A stretch of DNA of 64,000 bases from RBG-13-68-16 sp041494245. GTDB lineage: Bacteria > Acidobacteriota > Thermoanaerobaculia > Thermoanaerobaculales > Thermoanaerobaculaceae. The notes below the pieces were generated by a model. That model was not told where the DNA came from, made no database searches, and saw only the letters and a program-made list of their open reading frames with translations. Position numbers and translations under genes: made by a program. The DNA is taken from NCBI GenBank assembly GCA_041494245.1, contig JBGQAK010000005.1:167251-231250 (forward strand). Reading direction: 5' to 3'. This document shows, one piece after another, positions 25,371 through 33,798 of this stretch. Position 1 is the first letter of the stretch. Each line of letters starts with the position of its first letter.

Positions 25371-26754
25371 TTTGCGACGCGCGCCCGGTGTTCTGGTTGT
25401 TTCCGGCTTGCTTGGGCCAGCGGCTTGCGGCCAATCCGGTCGAGCCCGTCCTCATCGCCACCAGACCCACGGCTGGGTTATACGACCCGTAGTACAGAAT
25501 GCCTGCGTCGTCGATCGCGAACCCGCCGTGCATCACGTTTCCCCAGCGGTCATTTCCGGGCGCGAACAACCGTTTCCAGACCACGTCCCCATCCTCGTGG
25601 ATCGCCCACATGGCGCCCACCTCGTCGGCAAAATAGACCACCCGATTGGAGTCGATGCTGGCGCCAGGGTAGATGTCGGGCGGATTGGCCCTCGCCGCTG
25701 GCCAGTCCGCCACGTCCGGTGCGGTGTCGTACTTCCATTTGAGTGTTCCGTCGGCACGAACAGCGAAGAACACGCCTGGCGTGCTCAATGGGTGCTGGGA
25801 TGTGCCGACATAGATGCTACCGTCGGTGCCGATGACGGGCGCGGCCATGATCCAATGCCCGGTCAGGAGCTCCCACTTCGTCGTGCCATCGGGAGTGATG
25901 GCCACGAGCTTTGGTGGCGTTCCGCTTGGGTCGTAGGATCCGTAACCAGCGTAGATGGTCCCGTCCGCGCCGATAGCCGGCGGCACACAGCCCGAACCCG
26001 GGTGATGCCAGCGCAGCTGCCCTGAAGGGGAGAATGCATAGATGCCACCTACAACATTCGAATGAGTCTCCTCGAGGGTGTTCACGTAGACCGTGCCATC
26101 GTCTCCTACGGACGGCGAGCTCCGAAGCGAGCTGAGGTGGTAGCGTGTACCGTCGCCGAGGACGCTGTCCAGATCCGGGAAGTGGTAGGTCCACTTGACG
26201 TTGCAGCCGTTCTGCAAGGCAAAGAGATCGTGAGCCCCACTCACGTAGATCGTGCCATCCTTGGCGATGGCCGGCGAGTCCGGCACCGGTCCGACTCCGA
26301 ACGAACCCAGGTTGGGGCATTCCCACTTCTTCTGTCCCTCAGGGTCGATCGCGTGCAGGCTGCTGTCGAGACCGTTCGCGTCTGTATCTGTCCCAATCCC
26401 GACCATGATGTAGATGGTGCCGTCAGGCCCGATGACGGGAGAAGACTTGATTGACTTGCCGGTCGTGTACTTCCATTTCGTTCGGCCATTGCGATCCACG
26501 GCGTAGAGACCATGGGTCGTGAGCGCGTCGCTCACGCCCGCTTCCGACGTCCCGATGTAGATGGTCCCGTCGGGGCCGATGGCCGGACCACCGAAGTAGA
26601 CCCCTTCATTGGGCACGTTCCACACGGGGGCGTCGGGACCAGTGGACGTTGCATTGCTCTGTGCCCGGCTGGAAGCGGTGAGCGGCACGGAGAGGAGAAG
26701 GGCGAACACCGCGCGAAACGTATATTTGCTCCGAAGGGGATAGCTCATGAACAT
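25330..26754 (-). CDS. Secreted PQQ-like beta-propeller protein
   Basis: Protein of 474 residues with an N-terminal signal (MFMSYPLRSKYTFRAVFALL onward, cleavage after SSRA). The mature part is about eight repeats of the PQQ-type blade, each with a GPDGTIYIG-like turn followed by a LxAIDPDG.xKW strand (for example VIGPDGTIYIMVG, AIGADGTIYAGYG, VIGTDGSIYVGTS). Such propellers bind proteins or ligands; no quinone-enzyme residues were identified. ATG 26754 is chosen because GGAGG ends 6 bases upstream. The basic C-terminus appears altered by an adjacent gene remnant. Confidence 0.75.
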   Translation of the reverse strand: MFMSYPLRSKYTFRAVFALLLSVPLTASSRAQSNATSTGPDAPVWNVPNEGVYFGGPAIGPDGTIYIGTSEAGVSDALTTHGLYAVDRNGRTKWKYTTGKSIKSSPVIGPDGTIYIMVGIGTDTDANGLDSSLHAIDPEGQKKWECPNLGSFGVGPVPDSPAIAKDGTIYVSGAHDLFALQNGCNVKWTYHFPDLDSVLGDGTRYHLSSLRSSPSVGDDGTVYVNTLEETHSNVVGGIYAFSPSGQLRWHHPGSGCVPPAIGADGTIYAGYGSYDPSGTPPKLVAITPDGTTKWELLTGHWIMAAPVIGTDGSIYVGTSQHPLSTPGVFFAVRADGTLKWKYDTAPDVADWPAARANPPDIYPGASIDSNRVVYFADEVGAMWAIHEDGDVVWKRLFAPGNDRWGNVMHGGFAIDDAGILYYGSYNPAVGLVAMRTGSTGLAASRWPKQAGNNQNTGRASQNLRRVRRRIPRAD

Positions 26755-26837
26755 CACTTCCTCCGCAAGCACAACTTAGAAGGCCCGTAGGACGGCGCCG
26801 GAGCACGGGCGGCCGAAGGCCGAATCGCGTTGTACCA

Positions 26838-26864
26838 GTGAGAGATAGGAATTTCCTTTCTCAC
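26838..26864 (-). promoter_or_regulatory. 27-base hairpin in the 5' leader of the PQQ-like gene
   Basis: Perfect outer arms GTGAGA / TCTCAC enclose AGGAA-A-TTCCT. Same length and centre as the element at 16491-16517, with compensated changes in the stem. It lies about 85 bases before the start codon and just downstream of the predicted -10 box. Confidence 0.5.
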
Positions 26865-26872
26865 CTTGGGGC

Positions 26873-26900
26873 ATGGTAGCAGCGTGGGAGGCTCAGTCAA
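26873..26900 (-). promoter_or_regulatory. Predicted promoter of the PQQ-like gene
   Basis: TTGACT (26895-26900) followed after 16 bases by TACCAT (26873-26878) on the minus strand. It lies in the same place relative to the 27-base hairpin as the promoter of the gene at 15656-16465, and both promoters carry GAGGCTCAGT- or GACTGAGCCTC-like sequence in the spacer. Confidence 0.4.
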
Positions 26901-27075
26901 GGACGGGGGAGGGCAGGATTCCGGCGGTGGAGGGAGGGCAAGGCGGCCGGGCAAGGCTCTCGCCGTTGCGGTGCGGTCAGGCACGCGCGGGGCGTCTCAA
27001 CAGTGGAGCGGGTGACTGCCGGCGGAGCCGCTGAGGTGGGCGGCGGGCTCAGGCGACGGGCCGCTGGTTGTGAAT

Positions 27076-27145
27076 GGGTGCCAGGTACCCATCTAGCAGA
27101 ATTGAATAGCTCGCGGCTAGTTCGGCCAAGTACGTACCTGGCACC
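27076..27145. repeat. Palindromic repeat B5
   Basis: 70-bp element with GGGTGCCAGGTACCCATCTA at the left and CAAGTACGTACCTGGCACC at the right; the interior GCTAGTTCGGC matches B2-B4. The other parts of 26901-27307 show nothing recognisable. Confidence 0.75.
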
Positions 27146-27307
27146 TGTTCCGCCGCTTTGACCACAAAAATCAGTGCTTCAACAGTGAATTCCTGAGGCT
27201 GGCAGTGGCCAAATGGCCGTCAAATGGACGCCGTGGTGCCACATCCTGACAGAGCATTAGGGCAGCGCGTGATTGACTGTCGCGCGCTTGGATGCCAATC
27301 TCTTGGC

Positions 27308-28816
27308 ATGCTGTCCCACAGAGCCATCCATTGCCTCTTGCTCGCGGCATTGAGCATCGCTGCGTTTGCCGGCACTGCATCGGAAGCGGCCGCCCCATCT
27401 CAAGTTGAAGGGTCATGGAAGAGGGTCGCCTGCCCATTCGATGCGTGGAAGGCGCTGCTTCGGGTCGAGTGCGGCCGGCTGAAGGTGCCTGAGAATTATG
27501 ATGAGCCGGTTCGAGACATCGAACTTGCATTCATGATCGTCCACCCTCGTCGAAACAAGGACCCGGAACACCCGGTCATCTACTTGAGCGGAGGTCCCGG
27601 GGCACCGAGCCTTGTTTATGCCGAAATGCTGGTCGCCAACCCGCAAATCCATGACATCGTCGTCGATCGCGACTGGGTGTTTTACGACCAGCGAGGGTCC
27701 GGCCGGTCAATTCCCGCGCTGCGTTGCGATCGAGAGAACGACTATCTCAAAAAGGTGCAAATCTGCTGGGACAAATGGATCAAGGAGGGCGTCGATCTCT
27801 CCCAGTACAACAGCGCGCGGTCTGCCCGCGATATCGAAGCGCTTCGGAAAGCACTGGGCGTGAGGCAGTGGAATCTCTGGGGCATATCATACGGAAGCCG
27901 GCTGGCCTTTGCGATGGCGCGCGATTTTCCCGCGAGCGTGCACTCCATCATCCATGACGGCCCCTCTTATCCTGAAGGTCTCGAGATCATCGACGACTTT
28001 CGCGGCACCGATGTCGCGATCAACAGGCTGCTCTCGAAATGCGCGGTCGATGCGGCATGCTCGTCGCGGTATCCAGACCTGCGAACCCGATTCCTCGCCG
28101 CGCTGCCTCGGCTCAGGCAGCAGCCAGTGATGGCTGGAGACGAGCGGATCGACGACCATGTGCTGATCCACCACATTCGCGGCTATCTGTTTACCGGTGA
28201 CCCAGCGATCTTTGAAAAGCGCGTTCAGAACCTGCTGGCCTATATGGATGCGGCGGCTCGGGGCGACAGCGAGTTGATGCGCCAGATCAAGCTGAGAATG
28301 CCCGAAGAAAGGGACAATGAAACGCCCGGGCCGGTCGAAGGCTGGTACGACATGGGGCAGAACCTATCCATCGAATGCAACGAGGAACGGTCGTTCGAAT
28401 CCCTTGATGACTATCAGCAGGCGGCGGCCAAATCTGAAATCGTCCGCGCCTTGTTTGGGAAGCGAGGAGGGGCGGAGATGTTCCAGGACTGCGCCATATG
28501 GCGCTCTGGGCGAGCCGACCCGATCCGCAAGACCCGTGTCTATTATAATGGGCCGCAACTGGTGTTTTCCGGAGAACTGGACGCATCCCTGTCGGGACTC
28601 TCCGGCTACCAAATCGCGATGCTGTATCCCAATGCCAGGAATGTCGTTTTCAGGAATGCCGTCCATGGCGAGGTCGAGCTGGCCGATTTTCCGCCCGCTT
28701 CGGTAGATGACTACAGGAGTTGTGCCCTGAGCCTTGCGCGCCAGTTTCTCGCCGATCCGAAAAGAGCGCTGGATACCCGCTGCGCAGAGACGCGAAAGCT
28801 GCGACTGGTTCAGTGA
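27308..28816 (+). CDS. Secreted alpha/beta hydrolase, TAP-like
   Basis: Protein of 502 residues with a signal peptide (MLSHRAIHCLLLAALSIAAF onward). It has an alpha/beta-hydrolase fold: oxyanion region VIYLSGGPGAPS, VFYDQRGSGRS, the nucleophile elbow WGISYGSRLAF (Ser in GISYG), and the late acid and His region VFSGELDASL ... NAVHGEVEL. The layout fits the tripeptidyl-aminopeptidase / proline-iminopeptidase-like group with a TAP C-terminal domain, so peptide hydrolysis is likely. There is no clear ribosome binding site at ATG 27308. GC (about 57% in a sampled 60-base line) is below that of the flanking core genes, which suggests transfer. Confidence 0.78.
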   Translation: MLSHRAIHCLLLAALSIAAFAGTASEAAAPSQVEGSWKRVACPFDAWKALLRVECGRLKVPENYDEPVRDIELAFMIVHPRRNKDPEHPVIYLSGGPGAPSLVYAEMLVANPQIHDIVVDRDWVFYDQRGSGRSIPALRCDRENDYLKKVQICWDKWIKEGVDLSQYNSARSARDIEALRKALGVRQWNLWGISYGSRLAFAMARDFPASVHSIIHDGPSYPEGLEIIDDFRGTDVAINRLLSKCAVDAACSSRYPDLRTRFLAALPRLRQQPVMAGDERIDDHVLIHHIRGYLFTGDPAIFEKRVQNLLAYMDAAARGDSELMRQIKLRMPEERDNETPGPVEGWYDMGQNLSIECNEERSFESLDDYQQAAAKSEIVRALFGKRGGAEMFQDCAIWRSGRADPIRKTRVYYNGPQLVFSGELDASLSGLSGYQIAMLYPNARNVVFRNAVHGEVELADFPPASVDDYRSCALSLARQFLADPKRALDTRCAETRKLRLVQ

Positions 28817-29055
28817 TGCGACGCCCACAGTGATCGCGCTCCCTGAAGCCCGTCCGTAGGACATGAGGTTCATCCCGCCAGCGGCGCACTACCGGAAGAT
28901 ATCAGACACTCGCCGGGTTGGCCGGGTCCCGCCCGCGGCGTTTCGCCCTCTGTGTCGTTCCTGATCACGGGAGATTGGTGCCAGAATAGGTGCCACTTTG
29001 GGTACCCCGTATCACCATCTCACTATTCCGATGAGAGCGCTGTTCGAACCGGCTA

Positions 29056-30744
29056 TCACCTCGTCAGCTTCCTGTACGTGATCCGGTGCGGGCGGGTGGC
29101 GGCGTCGCCGAGGGTCTGCCGGCGCCAGTCCTCGTACTCGGAGAAGTTGCCATCGAAGAAGGTGACCTTGGACTCGCCCTCGAACGCAAGGATGTGCGTC
29201 GCGATCCTGTCGAGGAACCAGCGGTCGTGGGAGATGACGACCGCGCAGCCGGCGAACTTGTCGAGAGCGTCCTCGAGGGCGCGGAGGGTGTTCACGTCGA
29301 GGTCGTTGGTGGGCTCGTCGAGGAGGAGCACGTTGGCGCCCTCCTTGAGCATGCGCGCGAGGTGGACGCGGTTCCTCTCGCCGCCGGAGAGCTGGCTGAC
29401 CTTCTTCTGCTGGTCGGCCCCGGAGAAGTTGAAGCGGCTGCAGTAGGCGCGGGCGTTCATCTTGACTTTGCCGAGGGCCACCTCGTCCATGCCCTCCGAG
29501 ATCACCTCGTAGACGGTCTTGTCGGGCTCGAGGTCGGCGCGGGTCTGGTCGGCATAGGCGATCTGAACGGTCTCGCCGAGGCGCAGGCTGCCCGAATCCG
29601 GCTCCTCCTCGCCGACGATCATCTTGAAGAGCGTGGTCTTGCCCGCGCCGTTGGGGCCGATGACACCGACGATCGCGGCGGGCGGGATCGAAAACTCGGC
29701 GCCCTCGATCAGCAGCTTGTCGCCGTACCCCTTGCGCAGCCCCTTGCCCTCGATCACCACGTCGCCCAGGCGAGGCCCGGGCGGGATGTAGATCTCGAGG
29801 TCGCGCGCCACGTCCTCCTGCTTGGCGGTGAGGAGCTGCTGGTAGGAATTGATGCGCGCCTTGCCCTTGGCGTGGCGCGCCTTGGGCGCCATGTGGATCC
29901 ACTCCAGCTCGCGCTGCAGCGTCTTCTGGCGCTCGGACTCCTGCTTCTGCTCCTTGCGCAGCCGCTCCTGCTTCTGCTCGAGCCAGCTCGAATAGTTGCC
30001 CTTCCACGGGATCCCCTGGCCGCGGTCGAGCTCCAGGATCCACCCCGCGACATTGTCGAGGAAGTAGCGGTCGTGCGTCACCGCGATGACCGTGCCCTCG
30101 TACTTCTGCAGGTGCTGCTCCAGCCACGCCACCGACTCGGCGTCGAGGTGGTTGGTCGGCTCGTCCAGGAGCAGGATGTCGGGCTTCTGAAGGAGGAGGC
30201 GGCAGAGCGCCACGCGGCGCAGCTCGCCGCCGGAGAGCACCTTGACCGGGGTGTCGCCGGGAGGGCAGCGCAGCGCGTCCATTGCGAGCTCGAGGCGAGA
30301 GTCGAGGTCCCAGGCGTCGAGGGCGTCGAGTGACTCCTGGACCTCGCCCTGGCGCGCGAGGAGCTTGTCCATCTCGTCGGGCTCCATCGGCTGGGCGAAC
30401 TTGTCGGAGATCGCCTCGAACTCTGACAGCAGACGTGACGCTTCACTTGTGCTTTCCTTCACAATCTCCAGAACGGTCTTGGAAGGGTCGAGCTGGGGCT
30501 CCTGCTCGAGGAAGCCGACCGAGTAGCCGGGGGAGATGGCCACCTCACCGAGGAACTCCTTCTCGACGGCCGCCATGATCCGCAGGAGCGTGCTCTTCCC
30601 CGAGCCGTTGAGGCCGATGACGCCGATCTTGGCGCCGTAGAAGTAGCCCAGGTAGATGTCCTTGAGCACCTGCTTGCTGCCGTGGACCTTGCCCACGCCC
30701 ACCATCGAGTAGATGACCTTGTTGGGTTCGTCCTGCTTCGCCAT
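29056..30744 (-). CDS. ettA: Energy-dependent translational throttle protein EttA (ABC-F)
   Basis: ABC-F ATPase of 562 residues that binds the ribosomal E site and tunes translation to ATP level (known for E. coli EttA, 555 residues). Two ABC domains are intact: Walker A GLNGSGKST (44-52) and GPNGAGKTT, signatures LSGGE(L/R) in both, Walker B LLLDEPTNHLD and LLLDEPTNDLD. The linker helices between them (LEQKQERLRKEQKQESERQ) are typical. ATG 30744 (MAKQDEPNKVIYSMVGVGKV) matches the usual EttA N-terminus; the frame extends 13 codons further to a TTG. Its 3' end is the source of at least nine fragments scattered over the preceding 23 kb. Confidence 0.95.
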   Translation of the reverse strand: MAKQDEPNKVIYSMVGVGKVHGSKQVLKDIYLGYFYGAKIGVIGLNGSGKSTLLRIMAAVEKEFLGEVAISPGYSVGFLEQEPQLDPSKTVLEIVKESTSEASRLLSEFEAISDKFAQPMEPDEMDKLLARQGEVQESLDALDAWDLDSRLELAMDALRCPPGDTPVKVLSGGELRRVALCRLLLQKPDILLLDEPTNHLDAESVAWLEQHLQKYEGTVIAVTHDRYFLDNVAGWILELDRGQGIPWKGNYSSWLEQKQERLRKEQKQESERQKTLQRELEWIHMAPKARHAKGKARINSYQQLLTAKQEDVARDLEIYIPPGPRLGDVVIEGKGLRKGYGDKLLIEGAEFSIPPAAIVGVIGPNGAGKTTLFKMIVGEEEPDSGSLRLGETVQIAYADQTRADLEPDKTVYEVISEGMDEVALGKVKMNARAYCSRFNFSGADQQKKVSQLSGGERNRVHLARMLKEGANVLLLDEPTNDLDVNTLRALEDALDKFAGCAVVISHDRWFLDRIATHILAFEGESKVTFFDGNFSEYEDWRRQTLGDAATRPHRITYRKLTR

Positions 30745-30788
30745 GGGCGTATTGTCCATCGCCCGAGCCCGATTCGCCAGCAAGAAAT

Positions 30789-30910
30789 GTCATTCCGAGT
30801 CCCGCCGCAGGTGGGACGGGGAATCTGGGTTGGAGGATGCCTTGCTGCACACCCACCGCCAAGATCCCTCGCTGCGCTCGGGATGACAAAAGGCTGCGCT
30901 CGGGATGACA
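30789..30910. repeat. Inverted repeat TGTCATTCCGAG ... CTCGGGATGACA
   Basis: An about 100-bp element between ettA and the YihY-type gene: left end TGTCATTCCGAGTCCCGCCG ... GGGAATCT, right end AGATCCCTCGCTGCGCTCGG GATGACA (12-bp ends, 11 matching). The right end is partly duplicated at 30892-30910. Elements of this sequence type are common intergenic repeats in many bacterial genomes (recalled, not searched). Confidence 0.65.
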
Positions 30911-31002
30911 AGAGAAGCCTTCGGTTGAACACGAAACGGCGCGAGGCCTCTCAGGACCAGTTGGAAATGGTAGATAGAAGCACAGCCTCTCTGGTATACA
31001 GG

Positions 31003-31842
31003 ATGCAGATGAACCGGGTCCAGCGGCTTGCGAAGTTCCTTCACGGCCTGCCGAGGCTGGGCAGCTACGCGGCCGAGATGGCGTTCTACCTCGCGCTCTC
31101 CCTGGTGCCGTTTCTCGGGCTGACTGCCGTGGCAGCTGTTACGTGGCTGCCAGCAACGATCGGCGAACCTCTGGCCGACACCCTGATCGGGGTGTTCGCC
31201 CCCCAGGCCGGGCTCGACCCCGCGGCCATCGCCTCGTGGGTCGGCTCGATCCGCAGCTCGGGGTGGCTCGCGGCCGGCGCGCTGCTGGCCGCCTGGGGCT
31301 CGTTCCGCTTCATGGCCGCGTGCGTCAGGGCGCTGGCGAGCCTCGGCGGCGGCGACCCACAGGACCTGCGGCATCGCCTGCGCGCGATCGCGAGCGCGCT
31401 CTTCCTGGTGTTCGTCTGGATGCTGGCGCTGCTCCTGTTGTCCTTCGTCATCCTCGTTGCACCGGCCCTCGAGGAAACGCTCGGCAACGACGTCCTGCTC
31501 GGCCGCGACGCCCCCACGGCGACCGCGCTGACGCGGGCCATGGCCGCGATCGTCCTGCTGCTGGCTATCGCTCTCACCTATCGGGCGATCCCCGGGTTGC
31601 TGGCGCGCGGCTGGCGGCTGTGGCTGATGGCCGCGCTCGCAACCGGCGGTTGGGTCGCCGCCGGGTGGACGGTCACGCGGCTGCTGCCGTCGCTGTGGGG
31701 TGCCCAGGCGCTGTACGGGGCGCTCGGGAGCTTCCTTCTGTTCCTGCTGTGGTTCTACGTCGACGCCTGGGTGCTCCTCGTGTGCGGTCGGCTCTCCGGT
31801 TCGGCCCCCCGCCCCGCCGCCGCCCGCGCCGAACCGCGCTGA
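31003..31842 (+). CDS. YihY/BrkB family inner-membrane protein
   Basis: Protein of 279 residues with six predicted membrane helices in the YihY (formerly ribonuclease BN / BrkB) pattern: YAAEMAFYLALSLVPFLGLT, FRFMAACVRALASL, RAIASALFLVFVWMLALLLL, the LTYRAIPG loop, and the C-terminal GALGSFLLFLLWFYVDAWVL. Family function is not settled; it is probably a membrane transporter or envelope protein. The start is ATG 31003 or 31009, with a weak ribosome binding site. It is divergent from ettA. Confidence 0.8.
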   Translation: MQMNRVQRLAKFLHGLPRLGSYAAEMAFYLALSLVPFLGLTAVAAVTWLPATIGEPLADTLIGVFAPQAGLDPAAIASWVGSIRSSGWLAAGALLAAWGSFRFMAACVRALASLGGGDPQDLRHRLRAIASALFLVFVWMLALLLLSFVILVAPALEETLGNDVLLGRDAPTATALTRAMAAIVLLLAIALTYRAIPGLLARGWRLWLMAALATGGWVAAGWTVTRLLPSLWGAQALYGALGSFLLFLLWFYVDAWVLLVCGRLSGSAPRPAAARAEPR

Positions 31843-31963
31843 GCGCCGATGCGGGGCAGGCGGCTCGGCGCGGTGAAGCGCAATCCGGGGCGTCTCGCGC
31901 CGACCGTTGGTTGGTGGTCGTAAACCCAAACCGTCGCCGAACGTATCTACCCCAGGGGGTGCG

Positions 31964-32473
31964 ATGACCTCGGACGTGCTTCCGTGGCTGGAGTACCGAT
32001 GGGCGTTTGATTTGCCGGTTGGGATGTACCGCGCCGTGCTCGAGCGCCTGCGCGGGACGCCGTCGCGGCTCGAGGACCTGATTCCGGGCGCTGCCTCGGC
32101 GCTGACCCGCCATGCGTCCGGGAAGTGGTCGGCCCAGGAGCATGCCGGCCACCTCTGGACGTTGGAGGTCCTCTTCCAGACGCGCATCGGGGAGTATGTC
32201 CGGGGCGAGGGCGTGCTCACCGTCGCGGACATGGGCAACCGGGCGACCGCTGCGGCGAGCTACAACGATCGTTCGATCGGCGAGATCGTGGCGGAGTTCC
32301 GAGCCGCCCGCGCTCGAACCATGGAGACGCTCGACCGGCTCACCCTGGACGAGGCCGCGCGTGTCGCCCGCCACCCGCGCCTCGACCGCCCGATGCGCCT
32401 GGTGGACCTCTGCTTCTTCTCCGCGGAGCACGACGACCACCACCTGGCGTTGATCCGCGAGCTGCTGCGGTGA
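31964..32473 (+). CDS. DinB family protein
   Basis: Four-helix-bundle protein of 169 residues of the DinB/YfiT-like superfamily, often metal-dependent thiol transferases. Expected metal-binding histidines appear in KWSAQEHAGHL (His60 and His63) and near the C-terminus in AEHDDHHLALI. ATG 31964 follows AGGGGG. It stands between the YihY-type gene and the sugar locus. Specific substrate unknown. Confidence 0.8.
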   Translation: MTSDVLPWLEYRWAFDLPVGMYRAVLERLRGTPSRLEDLIPGAASALTRHASGKWSAQEHAGHLWTLEVLFQTRIGEYVRGEGVLTVADMGNRATAAASYNDRSIGEIVAEFRAARARTMETLDRLTLDEAARVARHPRLDRPMRLVDLCFFSAEHDDHHLALIRELLR

Positions 32474-32750
32474 GTCCTGCGCGTGTGGGGCTCTGTCGGC
32501 TGCCACCAGACGAGCGCGCCTCGAGCTCGCAAGCCTGCGGCCCGGATCTTTAATGACTGTTCGCGTCCCCGCGAGGGGCCGCCCGAACGTGGCGAGAAGC
32601 GTTCTTTGCGACCGGCTGCTCGGCGGCACCGGTAGGAACCTTCGGGGCTCCTTTGCGGCTTCCGGTGTACGCTGTTGCGGTGTGCAGGAAGCCGCAAGAC
32701 CCAGGAAACGTGTGTGGTCATGCGAGGAGCTTGACCCCGAAGGGAGGCCA

Positions 32751-33788
32751 GTGAGCCTGAAATCCGAAATCCTCGAGCAACCGGAGGTCGTCGCGCGCCT
32801 GCTCGAGGGCCAACGGGAGGCGGTCTGGTCGGTGGCTCGCGCCGTGCGTACCCGGGGCTGCTCGGGTGTTTTCCTCGCGGCGCGCGGCAGCTCAGACAAC
32901 GCCGGCCTGTACGCGAAGTACCTCTGGGGTGCCTACAACCGACTCCCGGTGGCGCTCGCGGCACCGTCGCTCTTCACCCTCTATGCGAGCCCGCCAATCA
33001 TCAAGGACATGCTGGTCGTTGGTATTTCGCAGTCCGGGCAATCTCCGGACATCGTCAGCGTGATCAAAGAGGGGCGCGCTCAAGGAGCCCTCACCGTGGC
33101 GATCACCAACGACCCAGCGTCGCCGATCGCGCACGCGGCGGAGTTCGTGGTCGACACCTGTGCCGGCGCCGAGCGCGCCGTCGCGGCGACGAAGAGCTAT
33201 ACGACTCAGCTCGTGACGGTCGCCATGCTCTCGGTAGCCCTGGAGGAAGCCCCGGAGCGTCTGGGGCAGCTCGGAAGAGTCCCGGATCTCATGCGCGAGG
33301 CGCTCGCGGAGGATCCCGCCATCAAGAATGTCGCGGAGCGCTACGTCTCGATGAGCCGGTGCGTGGTGCTGGGGAGGGGCTACAACTTCGCGACCGCGTA
33401 CGAGTGGGCGCTCAAGCTCAAAGAACTCGCGTATGTGGGGGCCGAGCCGTACTCATCCGCGGACTTTCAGCACGGCCCGATGGCGATGGTGTCACGTGAC
33501 TTTCCGGTGCTCGCGGTGGCGCCCGAGGGTGCCATCTTCGGGGACGTCATGGCCCTCCTCAAGACCCTCGTCGCCGACCGTGGTGTCGATCTGGTGGTCA
33601 TCTCGAACCGGGAAGAAGCGCTGTCCATCGCGAGCGCGCCGTTGCGCCTGCCCTCCGGCCTGCCCGAGTGGCTCAGCCCCGTGGTGAGCGTGGTGCCGGC
33701 CCAGCTCTTCTGCTACCACCTGACACGCGCGAAGGGGTTCGATCCGGAGAACCCACGCCAGTTGAGCAAGGTGACCCTGACCTGGTAG
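32751..33788 (+). CDS. SIS-domain sugar isomerase (GlmS C-terminal-like)
   Basis: Protein of 345 residues made of two SIS domains, like the isomerase half of glucosamine-6-phosphate synthase without the glutaminase half. Sugar-phosphate-binding motifs are AARGSSDNA (44-52) and GISQSGQSPD (91-100), with TKSYTTQL and the C-terminal lysine region LSKVTLTW. It would convert an amino-sugar phosphate to a ketose phosphate (AgaS or NagB-type reaction). GTG 32751 follows AGGGAGG; the upstream frame extension is non-coding. It converges with GH105 and opens the carbohydrate region. Confidence 0.85.
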   Translation: MSLKSEILEQPEVVARLLEGQREAVWSVARAVRTRGCSGVFLAARGSSDNAGLYAKYLWGAYNRLPVALAAPSLFTLYASPPIIKDMLVVGISQSGQSPDIVSVIKEGRAQGALTVAITNDPASPIAHAAEFVVDTCAGAERAVAATKSYTTQLVTVAMLSVALEEAPERLGQLGRVPDLMREALAEDPAIKNVAERYVSMSRCVVLGRGYNFATAYEWALKLKELAYVGAEPYSSADFQHGPMAMVSRDFPVLAVAPEGAIFGDVMALLKTLVADRGVDLVVISNREEALSIASAPLRLPSGLPEWLSPVVSVVPAQLFCYHLTRAKGFDPENPRQLSKVTLTW

Positions 33789-33798
33789 ACGTCGGCGG

